The translations under genes and the position numbers were made by a program. From an uncultured Serinicoccus sp. (GTDB lineage: Bacteria > Actinomycetota > Actinomycetes > Actinomycetales > Dermatophilaceae), in assembly GCF_947487915.1 (NCBI RefSeq), contig NZ_CANKYH010000002.1:62001-126000 (forward strand): a stretch of 64,000 bases of DNA. Direction: 5' to 3'. Below, in pieces: positions 25,784 to 35,844 of this stretch. Numbering within the stretch: the first letter of the stretch is position 1; each line of letters starts with the position of its first letter. Under the pieces are notes generated by a model, which had not been told where the DNA came from, did not search any database, and saw nothing but the letters and a program-made list of their open reading frames with translations.

Positions 25784-27828
25784 CGACGTCCACCCCGGCC
25801 CCGCGCCGGGACGAGGACCTCGCGGGCGACGCCGACGGCGGCGGACGCCGGCAGCGGGGCGGCTCCGGCCGCGGCCGCGGCGGCACGCCCCGCCGCCGCA
25901 ACGCCCGGCTGCGCGGTCCGTTCCGCACGCTCATGAGCCTGCTGCTCATCACGCTGCTGCTCTTCGCCAGCATCGGCGGTGCCCGGCTGTGGGCCGAGCC
26001 GGCCGCCTCGCTCACCCCCCAGCTGGGCCTGGACCTCGCCGGCGGCCGCCAGATCGTCATGGAGCCGCTGACCGAGGAGGGCGCGTCGGTCTCGGCCGAG
26101 CAGCTCGAGCAGGCCATCGACATCATCCGCCGTCGCGTCGACGGCGGCGGCGTCACCGAGGCGGAGGTGACCCGCAGCGGACAGAACGTCTCCGTGGCCA
26201 TCCCCGGCAACCCCTCGGCCGAGCAGGTCGAGGCGCTCAGCCGGTCCTCCCAGCTGCAGTTCCGCCCGGTGCTGGTCGCCCAGCCGACCGGGCCGCAGGC
26301 CGAGGTGCCCCCGCAGCGCACCCTCCCGCTCCCCCCGAGCCTGCTGCAGGAGCAGCTCGAGGAGGCCGAGCAGGAGGCTCAGCAGTCCGAGGGCGGCGAG
26401 GACAGCGTCGACGACGGGTCCTCCGGGGACGGGTCGGGAGACGAGGCCGAGCAGACCGAGGGCAACCGTGGCGGCACCCGGCTCGACGGTGCCGCCGGGG
26501 TCAGCGCGGCCGACGACCCGCTCGCCGGCCAGCCGGTCTCCGCGGGGGACACCGACGACGCGGCCACGCAGGCGCCCGGCGTGCCGGCCGGCGACGACGC
26601 CGACAGCACGGCCCCGCCGGCGGACGAGACGGCCCCGCCCGCCGACCCCTCCAGCCTGGAGCAGATCACGCCCGAGCTGTCCGAGGAGTTCACCGCGCTC
26701 GACTGCTCGGCCCCCGGTGTCGCCGGCGAGGTCGCGGCGGCCCCGGCCGACGAGCCGACCGTCGCCTGCTCCGCCGAGGGTGACGAGAAGTTCATCCTCG
26801 GCCCGGTGGAGCTCACCGGCAGCGCCGTCACCACCGCCAACGCCAGCCCCGAGACCGTCCAGGGCGGCGCGGTGACCGGCCGCTGGCAGGTCAACCTCAC
26901 CTTCGACGGCGAGGGCGGCCAGACCTTCGCGGAGATCACCTCCCGGCTCTACGGCTACCCGCAGGGTCAGGCCCAGAACCGCTTCGCCACGATCCTCGAC
27001 GGCGAGGTCATCACCGCCCCGACCGTCAACGGCGTCATCTCCGGCGGAACCGCGACCATCTCGGGTGACTTCACCCCGGAGGAGTCGCAGGCGCTGGCCA
27101 ACCAGCTCGAGTTCGGCGCCCTGCCGCTGAGCTTCGAGGTCCAGACCTCCGAGCAGATCAGCCCCACCCTGGGTGGCGAGCAGCTGCGCTGGGGCGTGGT
27201 CGCCGGGATCATCGGTCTGCTGCTGGTGTTCGCCTACATGCTGGTCCAGTACCACGCGCTGGGCCTGGTCGCCATCGGCTCGCTCATCATCGCCGCGCTG
27301 CTCGCCTACGGCTCGGTGACCCTGCTGGGGTGGGCCAACAACTTCCGGCTCACCATGGCCGGGGTCACCGGCCTCATCGTGGCCATCGGCATCACGGCGG
27401 ACAGCTTCATCGTCTACTTCGAACGCATCCGTGACGAGGTCCGAGCCGGTCGTCCGCTGCGGTATGCCGTGGACACCGGGTGGGAGCGCGCCCGCCGGAC
27501 GCTCATCATCTCCGACGTCGTCAACCTGCTGGCCGCGGCGGTCCTCTACCTGCTGTCCGAGTCCGGCGTGCGGGCGTTCGCCTTCGCGCTGGGGCTGACC
27601 ACGGTCATCGACCTCCTGGTCGTCTTCATGTTCACCCACCCGCTGGTGAGCATCCTGGCCAACACCCGCTTCTTCGGCGAGGGCCGCAAGTGGTCCGGGA
27701 TGGAGCCCGAGCGGCTCGGAGCCAAGCGCTCGGCCTACCTCGGACGCGGCCGGGTGCGTGAGCCGGACGTCATCGCCCCCGGGCGCAGACGGCATACCCG
27801 CGAAGAGCTGGAAGGTGGTGTGGTCTGA
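25780..27828 (+). CDS. secD: protein translocase subunit SecD
   Basis: 682-residue membrane protein that with SecF uses the proton gradient to pull exported proteins. Membrane segment 1 is LMSLLLITLLLFASI; the GLDLAGGRQIVME motif opens the periplasmic P1 domain; the five-helix C-terminal block includes GLIVAIGITADSFIVYFERIRDEV. Between residues about 190 and 300 there is a long acidic Gln/Glu/Asp/Ala linker typical of actinobacteria. ATG 25780 overlaps yajC; its TGA overlaps the secF ATG. Confidence 0.96.
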   Translation: MTTSTPAPRRDEDLAGDADGGGRRQRGGSGRGRGGTPRRRNARLRGPFRTLMSLLLITLLLFASIGGARLWAEPAASLTPQLGLDLAGGRQIVMEPLTEEGASVSAEQLEQAIDIIRRRVDGGGVTEAEVTRSGQNVSVAIPGNPSAEQVEALSRSSQLQFRPVLVAQPTGPQAEVPPQRTLPLPPSLLQEQLEEAEQEAQQSEGGEDSVDDGSSGDGSGDEAEQTEGNRGGTRLDGAAGVSAADDPLAGQPVSAGDTDDAATQAPGVPAGDDADSTAPPADETAPPADPSSLEQITPELSEEFTALDCSAPGVAGEVAAAPADEPTVACSAEGDEKFILGPVELTGSAVTTANASPETVQGGAVTGRWQVNLTFDGEGGQTFAEITSRLYGYPQGQAQNRFATILDGEVITAPTVNGVISGGTATISGDFTPEESQALANQLEFGALPLSFEVQTSEQISPTLGGEQLRWGVVAGIIGLLLVFAYMLVQYHALGLVAIGSLIIAALLAYGSVTLLGWANNFRLTMAGVTGLIVAIGITADSFIVYFERIRDEVRAGRPLRYAVDTGWERARRTLIISDVVNLLAAAVLYLLSESGVRAFAFALGLTTVIDLLVVFMFTHPLVSILANTRFFGEGRKWSGMEPERLGAKRSAYLGRGRVREPDVIAPGRRRHTREELEGGVV

Positions 27829-29030
27829 TGTCGCGCTTCTCCCGGATGGGCAACGACCTCTACTCGGGCGCCCGGTCCTTCGACATCGTCGGTCGTCGCC
27901 GCTTCTGGTACTCCCTGTCGGCCGTGCTCATGATCATCTCGCTCGTGGGCCTGGTCGGCCGCGGGCTGAACTTCGGCATCGAGTTCAGCGGCGGCTCCGA
28001 GCTGCGGGTGAGCGGGGTCAGCACCGCCCAGATGGAGGACTACGAGCAGACCGCCGACGACGCCCTCGAGGCGGTCGACCCCGGCGGCACGACCACGATC
28101 ACCCGCATCGGCGACGACACCGTCCGGGTGCAGACCGGCGAGCTGGACAACACCGAGGCCGAGACGGCCCGAGCGGACCTCGCCGAGGCCTTCGGCGTCG
28201 ACACGTCCGCCGTGACGAGCTCGTTCGTCGGCCCGTCGTGGGGGGAGACGGTCACCCAGCGGGCGGCCATCGCCCTGGCGGTCTTCCTCGCCCTCGTCAC
28301 GCTGGTCCTGACGTTCTACTTCCACACCTGGAAGATGGCCGTCGCCGCCCTCGTCGCGCTGGTGCACGACGTGCTCTTCACCGTGGGGATCTACGCGCTG
28401 GTGGGCATCGAGGTGTCGCCGGCCTCGGTCATCGGCTTCCTCACCATCCTCGGCTACTCCATCTACGACACCATCGTCGTCTTCGACAAGGTCCGGGAGA
28501 ACACCGACCACGCCTTCGACACCAAGCGGCAGACGTATGCCGAGGCCGCCAACCAGGCGGTCAACCAGACCCTCGTCCGCTCCATCAACACCTCCGTGGT
28601 CGCGCTGCTGCCGGTGGCGGTCATCCTCGTCGTCGGGGTCACCCTCATCGGGCCCGGGACGCTGGTCGACCTGTCGTGGGCGCTCTTCATCGGGATCGCG
28701 GTCGGCACGTTCTCCTCGATCTTCATCGCCACCCCGCTGCTCGTGCAGCTGCGGGAGGGCGAGCTGGTGGTCCGCCGGCACGACGCGCAGGTGACCCGCC
28801 GGCGCGAGCGTCGCGAGGAGCGCTCCTCCACGCACGCCGACGACGAGTTGCTGGAGGGTGAGGACGCGGAGGGCGCGCTGGTCGGCGCCCCGGCGGGCGC
28901 ACCCCAGGACCCGGCGCCCTCCGGCGCGGCCACCGCCGCGCGGGGGGAGCAGGCGCCCGGGCGCCAGCTGCACCCGTACGCCCAGCGCGGACCGCGCAAC
29001 CAGCCGAAGCGCAAGCGCCGTGGACGCTGA
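27828..29030 (+). CDS. secF: protein translocase subunit SecF
   Basis: 400-residue partner of SecD. GLNFGIEFSGGSELRV is the SecF P1 motif, and VIGFLTILGYSIYDTIVVFDKVREN is the conserved helix 4-5 region. A hydrophilic tail of about 100 residues (Arg/Glu, then Ala/Pro-rich, ending in RNQPKRKRRGR) follows the last membrane helix. Start ATGA-coupled to secD. Confidence 0.96.
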   Translation: MSRFSRMGNDLYSGARSFDIVGRRRFWYSLSAVLMIISLVGLVGRGLNFGIEFSGGSELRVSGVSTAQMEDYEQTADDALEAVDPGGTTTITRIGDDTVRVQTGELDNTEAETARADLAEAFGVDTSAVTSSFVGPSWGETVTQRAAIALAVFLALVTLVLTFYFHTWKMAVAALVALVHDVLFTVGIYALVGIEVSPASVIGFLTILGYSIYDTIVVFDKVRENTDHAFDTKRQTYAEAANQAVNQTLVRSINTSVVALLPVAVILVVGVTLIGPGTLVDLSWALFIGIAVGTFSSIFIATPLLVQLREGELVVRRHDAQVTRRRERREERSSTHADDELLEGEDAEGALVGAPAGAPQDPAPSGAATAARGEQAPGRQLHPYAQRGPRNQPKRKRRGR

Positions 29031-29583
29031 GGCCGTGGCCGGTCAGGTGGCGACCCCGGACGCGCAGCTGGCGAGGGACGTCCTCGCCGGGATGCGGGAC
29101 ATCCCCGACTTCCCGGAGGAGGGGGTGGTCTTCAAGGACTTCACCCCCGTGCTGCTCGACCGCGGGCTGCGCGACCGGATCGTCACCGACACGGTCGACC
29201 GGCGACGCGGCCAGGTCGACGTCGTCGCCGGCATCGAGGCGCGGGGGTTCATCCTCGGCTCGATGGTGGCCCACGCCCTCGGCGTCGGCTTCGTGCCGGT
29301 GCGCAAGGGCGGCAAGCTGCCGGCGGCCGTGCACAGCCAGTCCTACACGCTGGAGTACGGCACGGCGACCCTCGAGATCCACCAGGACGCCGTCTCCCAC
29401 CACGAGCGGGTGCTGGTGGTCGACGACGTGCTCGCCACCGGGGGCACGCTGGCCGCGACCTGCGAGCTCATCGAGCGGTGCGGGGCCAGTGTGGCGGCCA
29501 TCGAGCTGGTGCTGGAGATCGAGGCGCTGGGCGGCCGGGGTCGGCTGGGCGGCTACGACCTGCACTGCCTCACCAGCGTCTGA
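29020..29583 (+). CDS. apt: adenine phosphoribosyltransferase
   Basis: Converts adenine and PRPP to AMP (purine salvage). 187 residues from the GTG at 29020, which overlaps secF by 11 bp; a second GTG at 29035 is possible. Family marks: MRDIPDFPEEGVVFKDFTP, GIEARGFILG and the PRPP loop VLVVDDVLATGGT. Its position between secF and relA is conserved in actinobacteria. Confidence 0.95.
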   Translation: MDAEAVAGQVATPDAQLARDVLAGMRDIPDFPEEGVVFKDFTPVLLDRGLRDRIVTDTVDRRRGQVDVVAGIEARGFILGSMVAHALGVGFVPVRKGGKLPAAVHSQSYTLEYGTATLEIHQDAVSHHERVLVVDDVLATGGTLAATCELIERCGASVAAIELVLEIEALGGRGRLGGYDLHCLTSV

Positions 29584-29634
29584 GCGCACGGCCCACGCGC
29601 CTCACCGGGCTGCTGGTGCGCTCCGGCCAGCGCC

Positions 29635-29646
29635 TATGATCTGTGC
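29635..29646 (+). promoter_or_regulatory. -10 box of leaderless relA
   Basis: TATGAT (29635-29640) ends six bases before the ATG at 29647. A close match to the TANNNT consensus with no ribosome-binding site in between. Confidence 0.55.
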
Positions 29647-31965
29647 ATGAGCGAGCCCGCAGCCACCACACCGCCCGCACGGGCGGGTGGCGGGCTGCGG
29701 CCCCGGTGGGCCCGGCTGGGCGGGACCCGCACCACGGCCAACCCGGCGCTGGAGCCGCTGCTGCGCTCGGTGCGGGCCACCCACCCCAAGGCCGACCTCG
29801 CGCTCATCGAGCGGGCCTACGCGGTCGCCGAGGAGATGCACAAGGGCCAGCAGCGCAAGAGCGGTGACGCCTACATCACCCACCCCCTGGCGGTGGCGAC
29901 GATCCTCGCCGAGCTGGGGATGACGCCCTCGACCATCGCGGCGGCGCTGCTCCACGACACGGTGGAGGACACTCCATACTCGCTGCCGCAGCTGCGCCGC
30001 GACTTCGGTGACGAGATCGCGATGATGGTGGACGGGGTCACCAAGCTCGACAAGGTGACCTACGGCGACGCGGCGCAGGCGGAGACGGTACGCAAGATGG
30101 TCGTCGCGATGGCGCGCGACATCCGGGTCCTCGTCATCAAGCTCGCCGACCGGCTGCACAACGCCCGGACCTGGCGCTACGTGTCGGCCGAGAGCGCCGC
30201 CCGCAAGGCCTCCGAGACGCTGGAGATCTATGCGCCGCTGGCGCACCGGCTGGGGATGAACACCATCAAGTGGGAGCTGGAGGACCTGTCCTTCGCCCAG
30301 CTCTACCCCAAGGTCTACGACGAGATCGTGCGGATGGTCGCGGACCGCGCCCCCGCCCGCGAGGAGATGCTGTCGCGGATCCGCGGGGAGATCTCCGAGG
30401 AGCTGCGCACCGCGAAGATCCGGGCAACGGTCACCGGCCGACCCAAGCACTACTACTCGGTCTACCAGAAGATGATCGTGCGGGGCCACGACTTCGAGAA
30501 GATCTACGACCTGGTCGGGGTGCGGGTGCTCGTCGAGTCCATCCAGGACTGCTACGCGGTGCTCGGCGCGCTGCACAACCGGTGGAACCCGGTGCCGGGG
30601 CGCTTCAAGGACTACATCGCGATGCCGAAGTTCAACATGTACCAGTCGCTGCACACGACGGTCATCGGCCCCGGCGGCAAGCCGGTCGAGATCCAGATTC
30701 GCACCTTCCAGATGCACCGGCGGGCGGAGTACGGCGTGGCGGCCCACTGGAAGTACAAGGAGGAGGGGCCGGACGGCTCCCGCGCCACCGCCGGCGCGGA
30801 CGGCGCGCCGGGCGCCCTGGAGGGTATGCAGTGGCTGCGCCAGCTCATCGACTGGCAGCAGGAGACCTCCGACCCTGGCGAGTTCCTGGACTCGCTGCGC
30901 TTCGAGATGGGCGCGGCCGAGGTCTACGTCTTCACCCCGGACGGGGACGTCATGGCGCTGCCGGCGGGTGCGACGCCGGTCGACTTCGCCTACGCCGTCC
31001 ACACCGAGGTCGGGCACCGCTGCGTCGGCGGCCGGGTCAACGGCAAGCTGGTGTCGCTGGACTCCGAGCTCAGCAACGGCGACGTCTGCGAGATCATCAC
31101 CAGCAAGGCGCAGGACGCCGGGCCGAGCCGGGACTGGCTGAGCTTCGTCAAGAGCGCCCGCGCCCGCAACAAGATCCGGCAGTGGTTCACCCGCGAGCGG
31201 CGCGAGGAGATGGTCGACTCCGGCAAGGACGAGATCGCCAAGGTGCTGCGCAAGCAGAACGCCCCGCTGCAGCGGCTCATGAGCCACGACACGCTCACCG
31301 CGGTGGCGCAGGGGCTCAACTACAAGGACATCGACGGGCTCTTCGCGGCGGTGGGGGAGGGCCACGTCTCGGCCCAGCACGTCGTCAAGCAGCTGACCTC
31401 CACGCTGGGCGGGGAGGACGGCACCGAGGAGGACCTCGCGGAGGCGACGCGCCCGCGGCGCGGTCGGGTGGCCCACGCCGACCCCGGGGTGACCGTCGTC
31501 GGGGCGGACGACGTCTGGGTCAAGATCGCCAAGTGCTGCACGCCGGTGCCGGGCGACCCGATCCTCGGCTTCGTCACCCACGGCAAGGGGGTCTCGGTCC
31601 ACCGGACCGACTGCACCAACGCCGCCGACCTGCAGGAGAAGTCGGCCGAGCGCATCATCCGGGTCGCCTGGGCGCCGACCGCCAGCAGCCTGTTCCTCGT
31701 CAACATGCAGGTCGAGGCCCTGGACCGCTCGGCGCTGCTCTCCGACATCACCCGGGTGCTCTCCGAGCAGCACGTCAACATCCTGTCCGCCTCGGTGCAG
31801 ACGAGCCGCGACCGGGTGGCCCTGTCGAAGTTCACCTTCGAGATGGCCGACCCGTCGCACCTCGAGTCCGTCCTGCGGGCGGTGCGGCGTATCCCGGCCG
31901 TGCTCGACGCCTACCGGGTCACGGGCACGACGAGCACGGACCCGCACCGGCGCAGCCACGCCTGA
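29647..31965 (+). CDS. relA: bifunctional (p)ppGpp synthetase/hydrolase (Rel/RSH)
   Basis: 772-residue stringent-response enzyme. HD hydrolase domain with His79 and HD at 103-104 (LLHDTVEDT) looks intact, so degradation activity is expected. The synthetase domain has [20 protein letters not shown] and [24 protein letters not shown] domain ([24 protein letters not shown]) and C-terminal ACT domain ([18 protein letters not shown]) complete the long RSH layout. It is probably leaderless. A second, small synthetase is encoded at 35845. Confidence 0.96.
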   Translation: MSEPAATTPPARAGGGLRPRWARLGGTRTTANPALEPLLRSVRATHPKADLALIERAYAVAEEMHKGQQRKSGDAYITHPLAVATILAELGMTPSTIAAALLHDTVEDTPYSLPQLRRDFGDEIAMMVDGVTKLDKVTYGDAAQAETVRKMVVAMARDIRVLVIKLADRLHNARTWRYVSAESAARKASETLEIYAPLAHRLGMNTIKWELEDLSFAQLYPKVYDEIVRMVADRAPAREEMLSRIRGEISEELRTAKIRATVTGRPKHYYSVYQKMIVRGHDFEKIYDLVGVRVLVESIQDCYAVLGALHNRWNPVPGRFKDYIAMPKFNMYQSLHTTVIGPGGKPVEIQIRTFQMHRRAEYGVAAHWKYKEEGPDGSRATAGADGAPGALEGMQWLRQLIDWQQETSDPGEFLDSLRFEMGAAEVYVFTPDGDVMALPAGATPVDFAYAVHTEVGHRCVGGRVNGKLVSLDSELSNGDVCEIITSKAQDAGPSRDWLSFVKSARARNKIRQWFTRERREEMVDSGKDEIAKVLRKQNAPLQRLMSHDTLTAVAQGLNYKDIDGLFAAVGEGHVSAQHVVKQLTSTLGGEDGTEEDLAEATRPRRGRVAHADPGVTVVGADDVWVKIAKCCTPVPGDPILGFVTHGKGVSVHRTDCTNAADLQEKSAERIIRVAWAPTASSLFLVNMQVEALDRSALLSDITRVLSEQHVNILSASVQTSRDRVALSKFTFEMADPSHLESVLRAVRRIPAVLDAYRVTGTTSTDPHRRSHA

Positions 31966-32022
31966 GCCCCGCCCCCGCCACACCACGGGGACAGGAGGCA
32001 GGTAGGGCGGGCGGGGCGGAGG

Positions 32023-33363
32023 TCAGGCGGGGGTGAGGAAGGCGGCCAGGGCCGCGGCATACCCGGCCTGGTCGAGGGAGCCGCAGATCTCGCGGGTGGA
32101 GTGCATCGACAGGACCGGGGCCCCGAAGTCGACCGTGGTGGCGCCGGTCAGCGCCGAGGTCGTCGGCCCGACGGTGGACCCGCACGGGAGGTCCGAGCGA
32201 GTGACGAAGGTCTGCATCGGCACCCCCGCCCGTTCGCAGGCGAGGGCGAAGGCGGCCGCGCCGGGCGAGTCGGTGGCGTAGCGCAGGTTGGTGTTGACCT
32301 TGAGCACCGGCCCGCCGTTCATGAGGATCGGGTGCTCGGGCTCGTGCCGCTCGGGGTAGTTGGGGTGCGTGGCGTGCGCCATGTCGCCGGAGGCCACGAC
32401 GGTGCCCGCGAGCGCCCGCCAGTAGTCCTCCCTGGTGCCGCCCGCCGCCAGGACGATCCGCTCGAGCCAGGCGGGCAGGAGGGTGGACTGGGCGCCCCGC
32501 TCGGAGGTGCTGCCGACCTCCTCGTGGTCGAAGAGCACGATGACCGGCACGGTGGGCGTCGTCGCCTCGCCCGGCTCGGCGACCGCCTGCAGCAGCGCCC
32601 GGACGGCGGCGTAGGACGTCGCCAGGTTGTCCAGGCGCGCCGAGGCGATGAGCTCGCCGTCACCACCGATGCGCCGGGCCGGGGTGAGGTCGTGGGTCAT
32701 GGCGTCGAAGCCCAGCAGGTCCTCGGGGCGGACCTCGACCCGCGCGGCCAGCCAGTCGCTGAACCCGCCCTCGGCCCCACCCCCGGGGCTCCAGTGGGGC
32801 GCCAGGTGCTGCTGGTCGTTGAGCCGCAGCCCCTCGGTGCGCACCGTCCGGTCGAGGTGGATGGCCAGCTGGGAGACACGCAGCAGCGGGTCGTCGCAGC
32901 GCCAGAGGTGCTGGCGGACGCCACCGGGGGCGGCGGCGTCCCGCACGGCGACCCTCCCGGAGAGCCCGAGGTCGCGGTCCAGCCACGAGTTGGTCAACGC
33001 ACCGCCGTAGACCTCGACGCCCAGCATCCGCCATCCGGCCCGGGTCCAGTCCGGGTGCGGTTTGACCCGCAGGTTCGGGGAGTCGGTGTGGGCGCCGACG
33101 ACCCGGTATGCCGTGTGCGCCGGCCGGTCGGCCGGCAGGTGCGCCGTCGACCAGGCGATCAGCGACCCGCCGCGGCGGACCACGTAGTGCCCCGGCGCCG
33201 TGGGGGTCGGGTCGACCTCGTCGACCTCGGCGAAACCGGCGGCAGTCAGCAGCCCGGCCGCGGTCTGCACGGCGTGGAAGGGTGAGGGAGAGGCGTCGAG
33301 GTAGGCGCACAGGCCGTCGGCGACCTCGGCGACCTCGGTCGCCAGGCGGGTGAGGGAGCTCAC
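32023..33363 (-). CDS. M18 family aminopeptidase
   Basis: 446-residue zinc aminopeptidase of the aspartyl aminopeptidase family. Metal and catalytic motifs: GAHTDSPNLRVKP, SARLDNLATS, LFDHEEVGSTSERGAQS, SGDMAHATHPNYPERHE and the final His in VLSMHSTREI. GTG 33363 overlaps by GTGA the stop of the DUF349 gene upstream, so the two are one transcript. Cytosolic peptide turnover is likely. Confidence 0.93.
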   Translation of the reverse strand: MSSLTRLATEVAEVADGLCAYLDASPSPFHAVQTAAGLLTAAGFAEVDEVDPTPTAPGHYVVRRGGSLIAWSTAHLPADRPAHTAYRVVGAHTDSPNLRVKPHPDWTRAGWRMLGVEVYGGALTNSWLDRDLGLSGRVAVRDAAAPGGVRQHLWRCDDPLLRVSQLAIHLDRTVRTEGLRLNDQQHLAPHWSPGGGAEGGFSDWLAARVEVRPEDLLGFDAMTHDLTPARRIGGDGELIASARLDNLATSYAAVRALLQAVAEPGEATTPTVPVIVLFDHEEVGSTSERGAQSTLLPAWLERIVLAAGGTREDYWRALAGTVVASGDMAHATHPNYPERHEPEHPILMNGGPVLKVNTNLRYATDSPGAAAFALACERAGVPMQTFVTRSDLPCGSTVGPTTSALTGATTVDFGAPVLSMHSTREICGSLDQAGYAAALAAFLTPA

Positions 33364-34991
33364 CGGCTCAGACCCCCGCGGGCCGAGTCCAGCCAGAGCT
33401 GCTTGGTGGCCAGCTCGGACTCCAGGGCGCTGATCCTGCGGTCGTCCCCGGCCGCCCGGGCAGCCTCGAGGTCCGACTCCAGACCCTGCACGGCCCGCTC
33501 GAGCTGGTCCACCATCGACCTGGCCCGTGCGTCGAGCTCGGGGTCGCTGCGCCGCCACTGCGAGTCCTCGATGTCGCGGACCTTCTGCTCCACGGCGCGC
33601 AACCGGTTCTCCACCCGCTTGATGTCGCCGCGCGGCACCTTGCCGGCCGCGTCCCAGCGGTCCTGGACCCGGCGCAGCTCGGCCTTGGCCTGGTCGAGGT
33701 GGGCCTCGTCGACGGTGATGGCCTCGGCCTCCACCAGCAGGGCCTCCTTGACCTTGAGGTTCTCGGAGAACTCCGCCTCCTCGGCGGCCACCACCTCGTC
33801 CTTGGCGTCGAAGAAGGAGTCCTGGGCGGCCTTGAACCGCACCCACAGGGCGTCGTCGTCGGCGCGGGAGGCCCGGCCGGCCCGCTTCCAGTCCTGCATG
33901 AGCCGCTTAAAGGCTCCCGCCGTCGCCCCCCAGTCCTTGCTCGCCGACAGGGCCTCGGCCTCGCGGACCAGCCGTTCCTTGGTGGCCTTGGCCTGGCCGT
34001 GCTCCTCGTCCAGCTGGGCGAACCAGGTCTTGCGCATCTTGTCGAAGGCCGACCGGGCGTGGCTGAAGCGCTGCCAGAGGGCGTTCTCGGCCTCCTTGTC
34101 CAGGCGGGGCCCGGAGCGCTGGTGGGCCTTCCACTCGTCGAGCAGCTCGCGGACGCGGGCGCTGCTCTGCTTCCACTGGATGCGGCCCGGGTCGGTCGCC
34201 GCGAGCTGCTCTGCCTCGGCCACGAGCTCCTCCCGCTCCTGCGCGGCCTGGGCCTTGGCCTTGAGCCGCTCCTCCTGCTCGGTGCGCGAGCGGGTCTTCA
34301 CCTCGGCCTCGAGCTCCTTGACGACGGACTCGAGGGCGGCCAGGTCCCCGACGACGTGCGCCTCGCCGATCTGCTCCTTGAGGTGGGCCAGGGACTGGCG
34401 CGCGTCGTGCGCCGACACCTCGGTGCCGGCGAGGCGCGCCTTGAGCAGGTCTGCGGAGGCGAGCATCTCGTCGTACTTCCGGGCGAAGTAGGCCAACGCC
34501 TCCTGCGCGCTGGCGCCGGGGTAGGAGCCGACCTCGCGCTCGGTGCCGTCGGCGAGGGTGACGAAGACCGTGCCGTCCTCGGCCACCCGCCCGTGCTTCA
34601 TGGACTCGGTGGGGTCCGGGTGGGCTTGGGGGGACGCGGCCGCAGCGCTACCGGCCGGCCGTGGGGCGGCCGGCCTCCGCGCGGCGAACATGGCCGGCGA
34701 GGGCGCCGCCGGCCGCGGGGGCGCTGGGGTGGGCTCGGCGGGTGCGGCCGGCTCCGGCTCGGCGGGCACCTCGGGCTCGACGGGCGCCTCGGGCTCGGCG
34801 GGTGCCGCAGGCTCGGCGGGTGCCTCGGGCTCGACGGGTGCCTCAGGCTCGACGGGCGCGTCGGGCTCAGCCGCCGCCTCAGGCTGCTCGGTGTCCGGCG
34901 CACCGGTGGGCTCGACGTCCTGGGTCGCCGCCACCTCGGGCTCGGCACCCTGGTCGTCGGGCTCGGTGGGGGAGGGCGTCTGCTCGGACAC
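33360..34991 (-). CDS. DUF349 repeat protein with Pro-Glu-Ala-rich N-terminus
   Basis: 543 residues. After a low-complexity N-terminal region of about 130 residues (repeats of APVEPE/APAEP) come several DUF349 repeats, each a helical unit with a conserved Trp (RIQWKQSSARVRELLDEWKA, DWGATAGAFKRLMQDWKRAG, RRVQDRWDAAGKVP). Strongly charged and coiled-coil-like throughout. Function unknown. The GTG at 34991 is taken as start since GAGAGG precedes it. Confidence 0.88.
   Translation of the reverse strand: MSEQTPSPTEPDDQGAEPEVAATQDVEPTGAPDTEQPEAAAEPDAPVEPEAPVEPEAPAEPAAPAEPEAPVEPEVPAEPEPAAPAEPTPAPPRPAAPSPAMFAARRPAAPRPAGSAAAASPQAHPDPTESMKHGRVAEDGTVFVTLADGTEREVGSYPGASAQEALAYFARKYDEMLASADLLKARLAGTEVSAHDARQSLAHLKEQIGEAHVVGDLAALESVVKELEAEVKTRSRTEQEERLKAKAQAAQEREELVAEAEQLAATDPGRIQWKQSSARVRELLDEWKAHQRSGPRLDKEAENALWQRFSHARSAFDKMRKTWFAQLDEEHGQAKATKERLVREAEALSASKDWGATAGAFKRLMQDWKRAGRASRADDDALWVRFKAAQDSFFDAKDEVVAAEEAEFSENLKVKEALLVEAEAITVDEAHLDQAKAELRRVQDRWDAAGKVPRGDIKRVENRLRAVEQKVRDIEDSQWRRSDPELDARARSMVDQLERAVQGLESDLEAARAAGDDRRISALESELATKQLWLDSARGGLSR
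34740..34868 (-). repeat. in-frame 18-bp-type repeats in the DUF349 gene
   Basis: Near-identical codon blocks for APVEPE, APAEPA and variants repeat about seven times in frame. A likely site of length variation that keeps the frame. Confidence 0.65.
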
Positions 34992-35117
34992 GGTGGTGGC
35001 CTCTCGGATAGGGACCGCGAGCGCGGCCATCGGGGCCGCCTCGACATGGCGTTGACGCCTCGACCCTACCCAACGCACCGGTCCGCGGCCGGGACGAGGT
35101 CGGGCGGTGACGGTGCG

Positions 35118-35130
35118 TAGGGTCGGTGCC
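35118..35130 (+). promoter_or_regulatory. -10 box of leaderless MBL gene
   Basis: TAGGGT (35118-35123) ends seven bases before the ATG at 35131. Confidence 0.5.
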
Positions 35131-35841
35131 ATGTTCGTCCGCAGCATCGTCGCCGACGCCTTCGCCACCAACTGCTACGTCGTGGCCCCCGCCGAGGGGG
35201 AGGAGTGCGTGGTCGTCGACCCCGGCATCGGGGTCGAGCGAGCGGTCCAGGACCTCCTCGCCGAGCACCGGTTGCGGCCGGCCGCCGTCCTCCTCACGCA
35301 CGGGCACCTGGACCACGTGTATGCCGTGACCCCGGTCTGCGCGGGCACCACCGCGGTCAGCCCCTACATCCACGCGGACGACCGCTATCGTCTCCGCGAC
35401 CCGCTGTCCTCCCTGGGTCCGGAGCTGGTCCTGGCCATGGAGCAGCAGTTCGGCCGCCGCGCGACCTGGACCGAGCCCGAGGACGTGGTCGAGCTGGCCG
35501 ACGCGCAGGACCTCGAGATCGCCGGTCTGCGGATCGGGGTGGTGCACGCACCGGGGCACACCGAGGGCTCGGTCCTGTTCACCACCACGGGGGTGCCCGA
35601 CGGCATACCCGCGCAGGAGCTGGACCGGACGGTGATCTCCGGCGACGTCCTCTTCGCCGGCTCGATCGGTCGGACCGACCTGCCGGGCGGCGACGGGGCC
35701 GCGATGCGGCGCAGCCTGCGCGACGTCGTGCTGCCGCTGGCCGACTCCTCGCTCGTGCTCCCAGGCCACGGACCGGCCACGACGATGGCGCGGGAGCGGG
35801 CCACCAACCCCCACCTCGCCGGGCTCTCGCCCCGCAGCTGA
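35131..35841 (+). CDS. MBL-fold hydrolase (glyoxalase II-like)
   Basis: 236-residue metallo-beta-lactamase-fold protein. THGHLDHV supplies HxHxDH; further metal ligands are in HAPGHTEGS, ISGDVLF and LPGHGPATT. The start at ATG 35131 gives the family N-terminus MFVRSIVADAFATNCYVV. An actinobacterial orthologue (Rv2581c) also lies between relA and hisS. Probably a thioester hydrolase; substrate unproven. Confidence 0.9.
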   Translation: MFVRSIVADAFATNCYVVAPAEGEECVVVDPGIGVERAVQDLLAEHRLRPAAVLLTHGHLDHVYAVTPVCAGTTAVSPYIHADDRYRLRDPLSSLGPELVLAMEQQFGRRATWTEPEDVVELADAQDLEIAGLRIGVVHAPGHTEGSVLFTTTGVPDGIPAQELDRTVISGDVLFAGSIGRTDLPGGDGAAMRRSLRDVVLPLADSSLVLPGHGPATTMARERATNPHLAGLSPRS

Positions 35842-35844
35842 GGA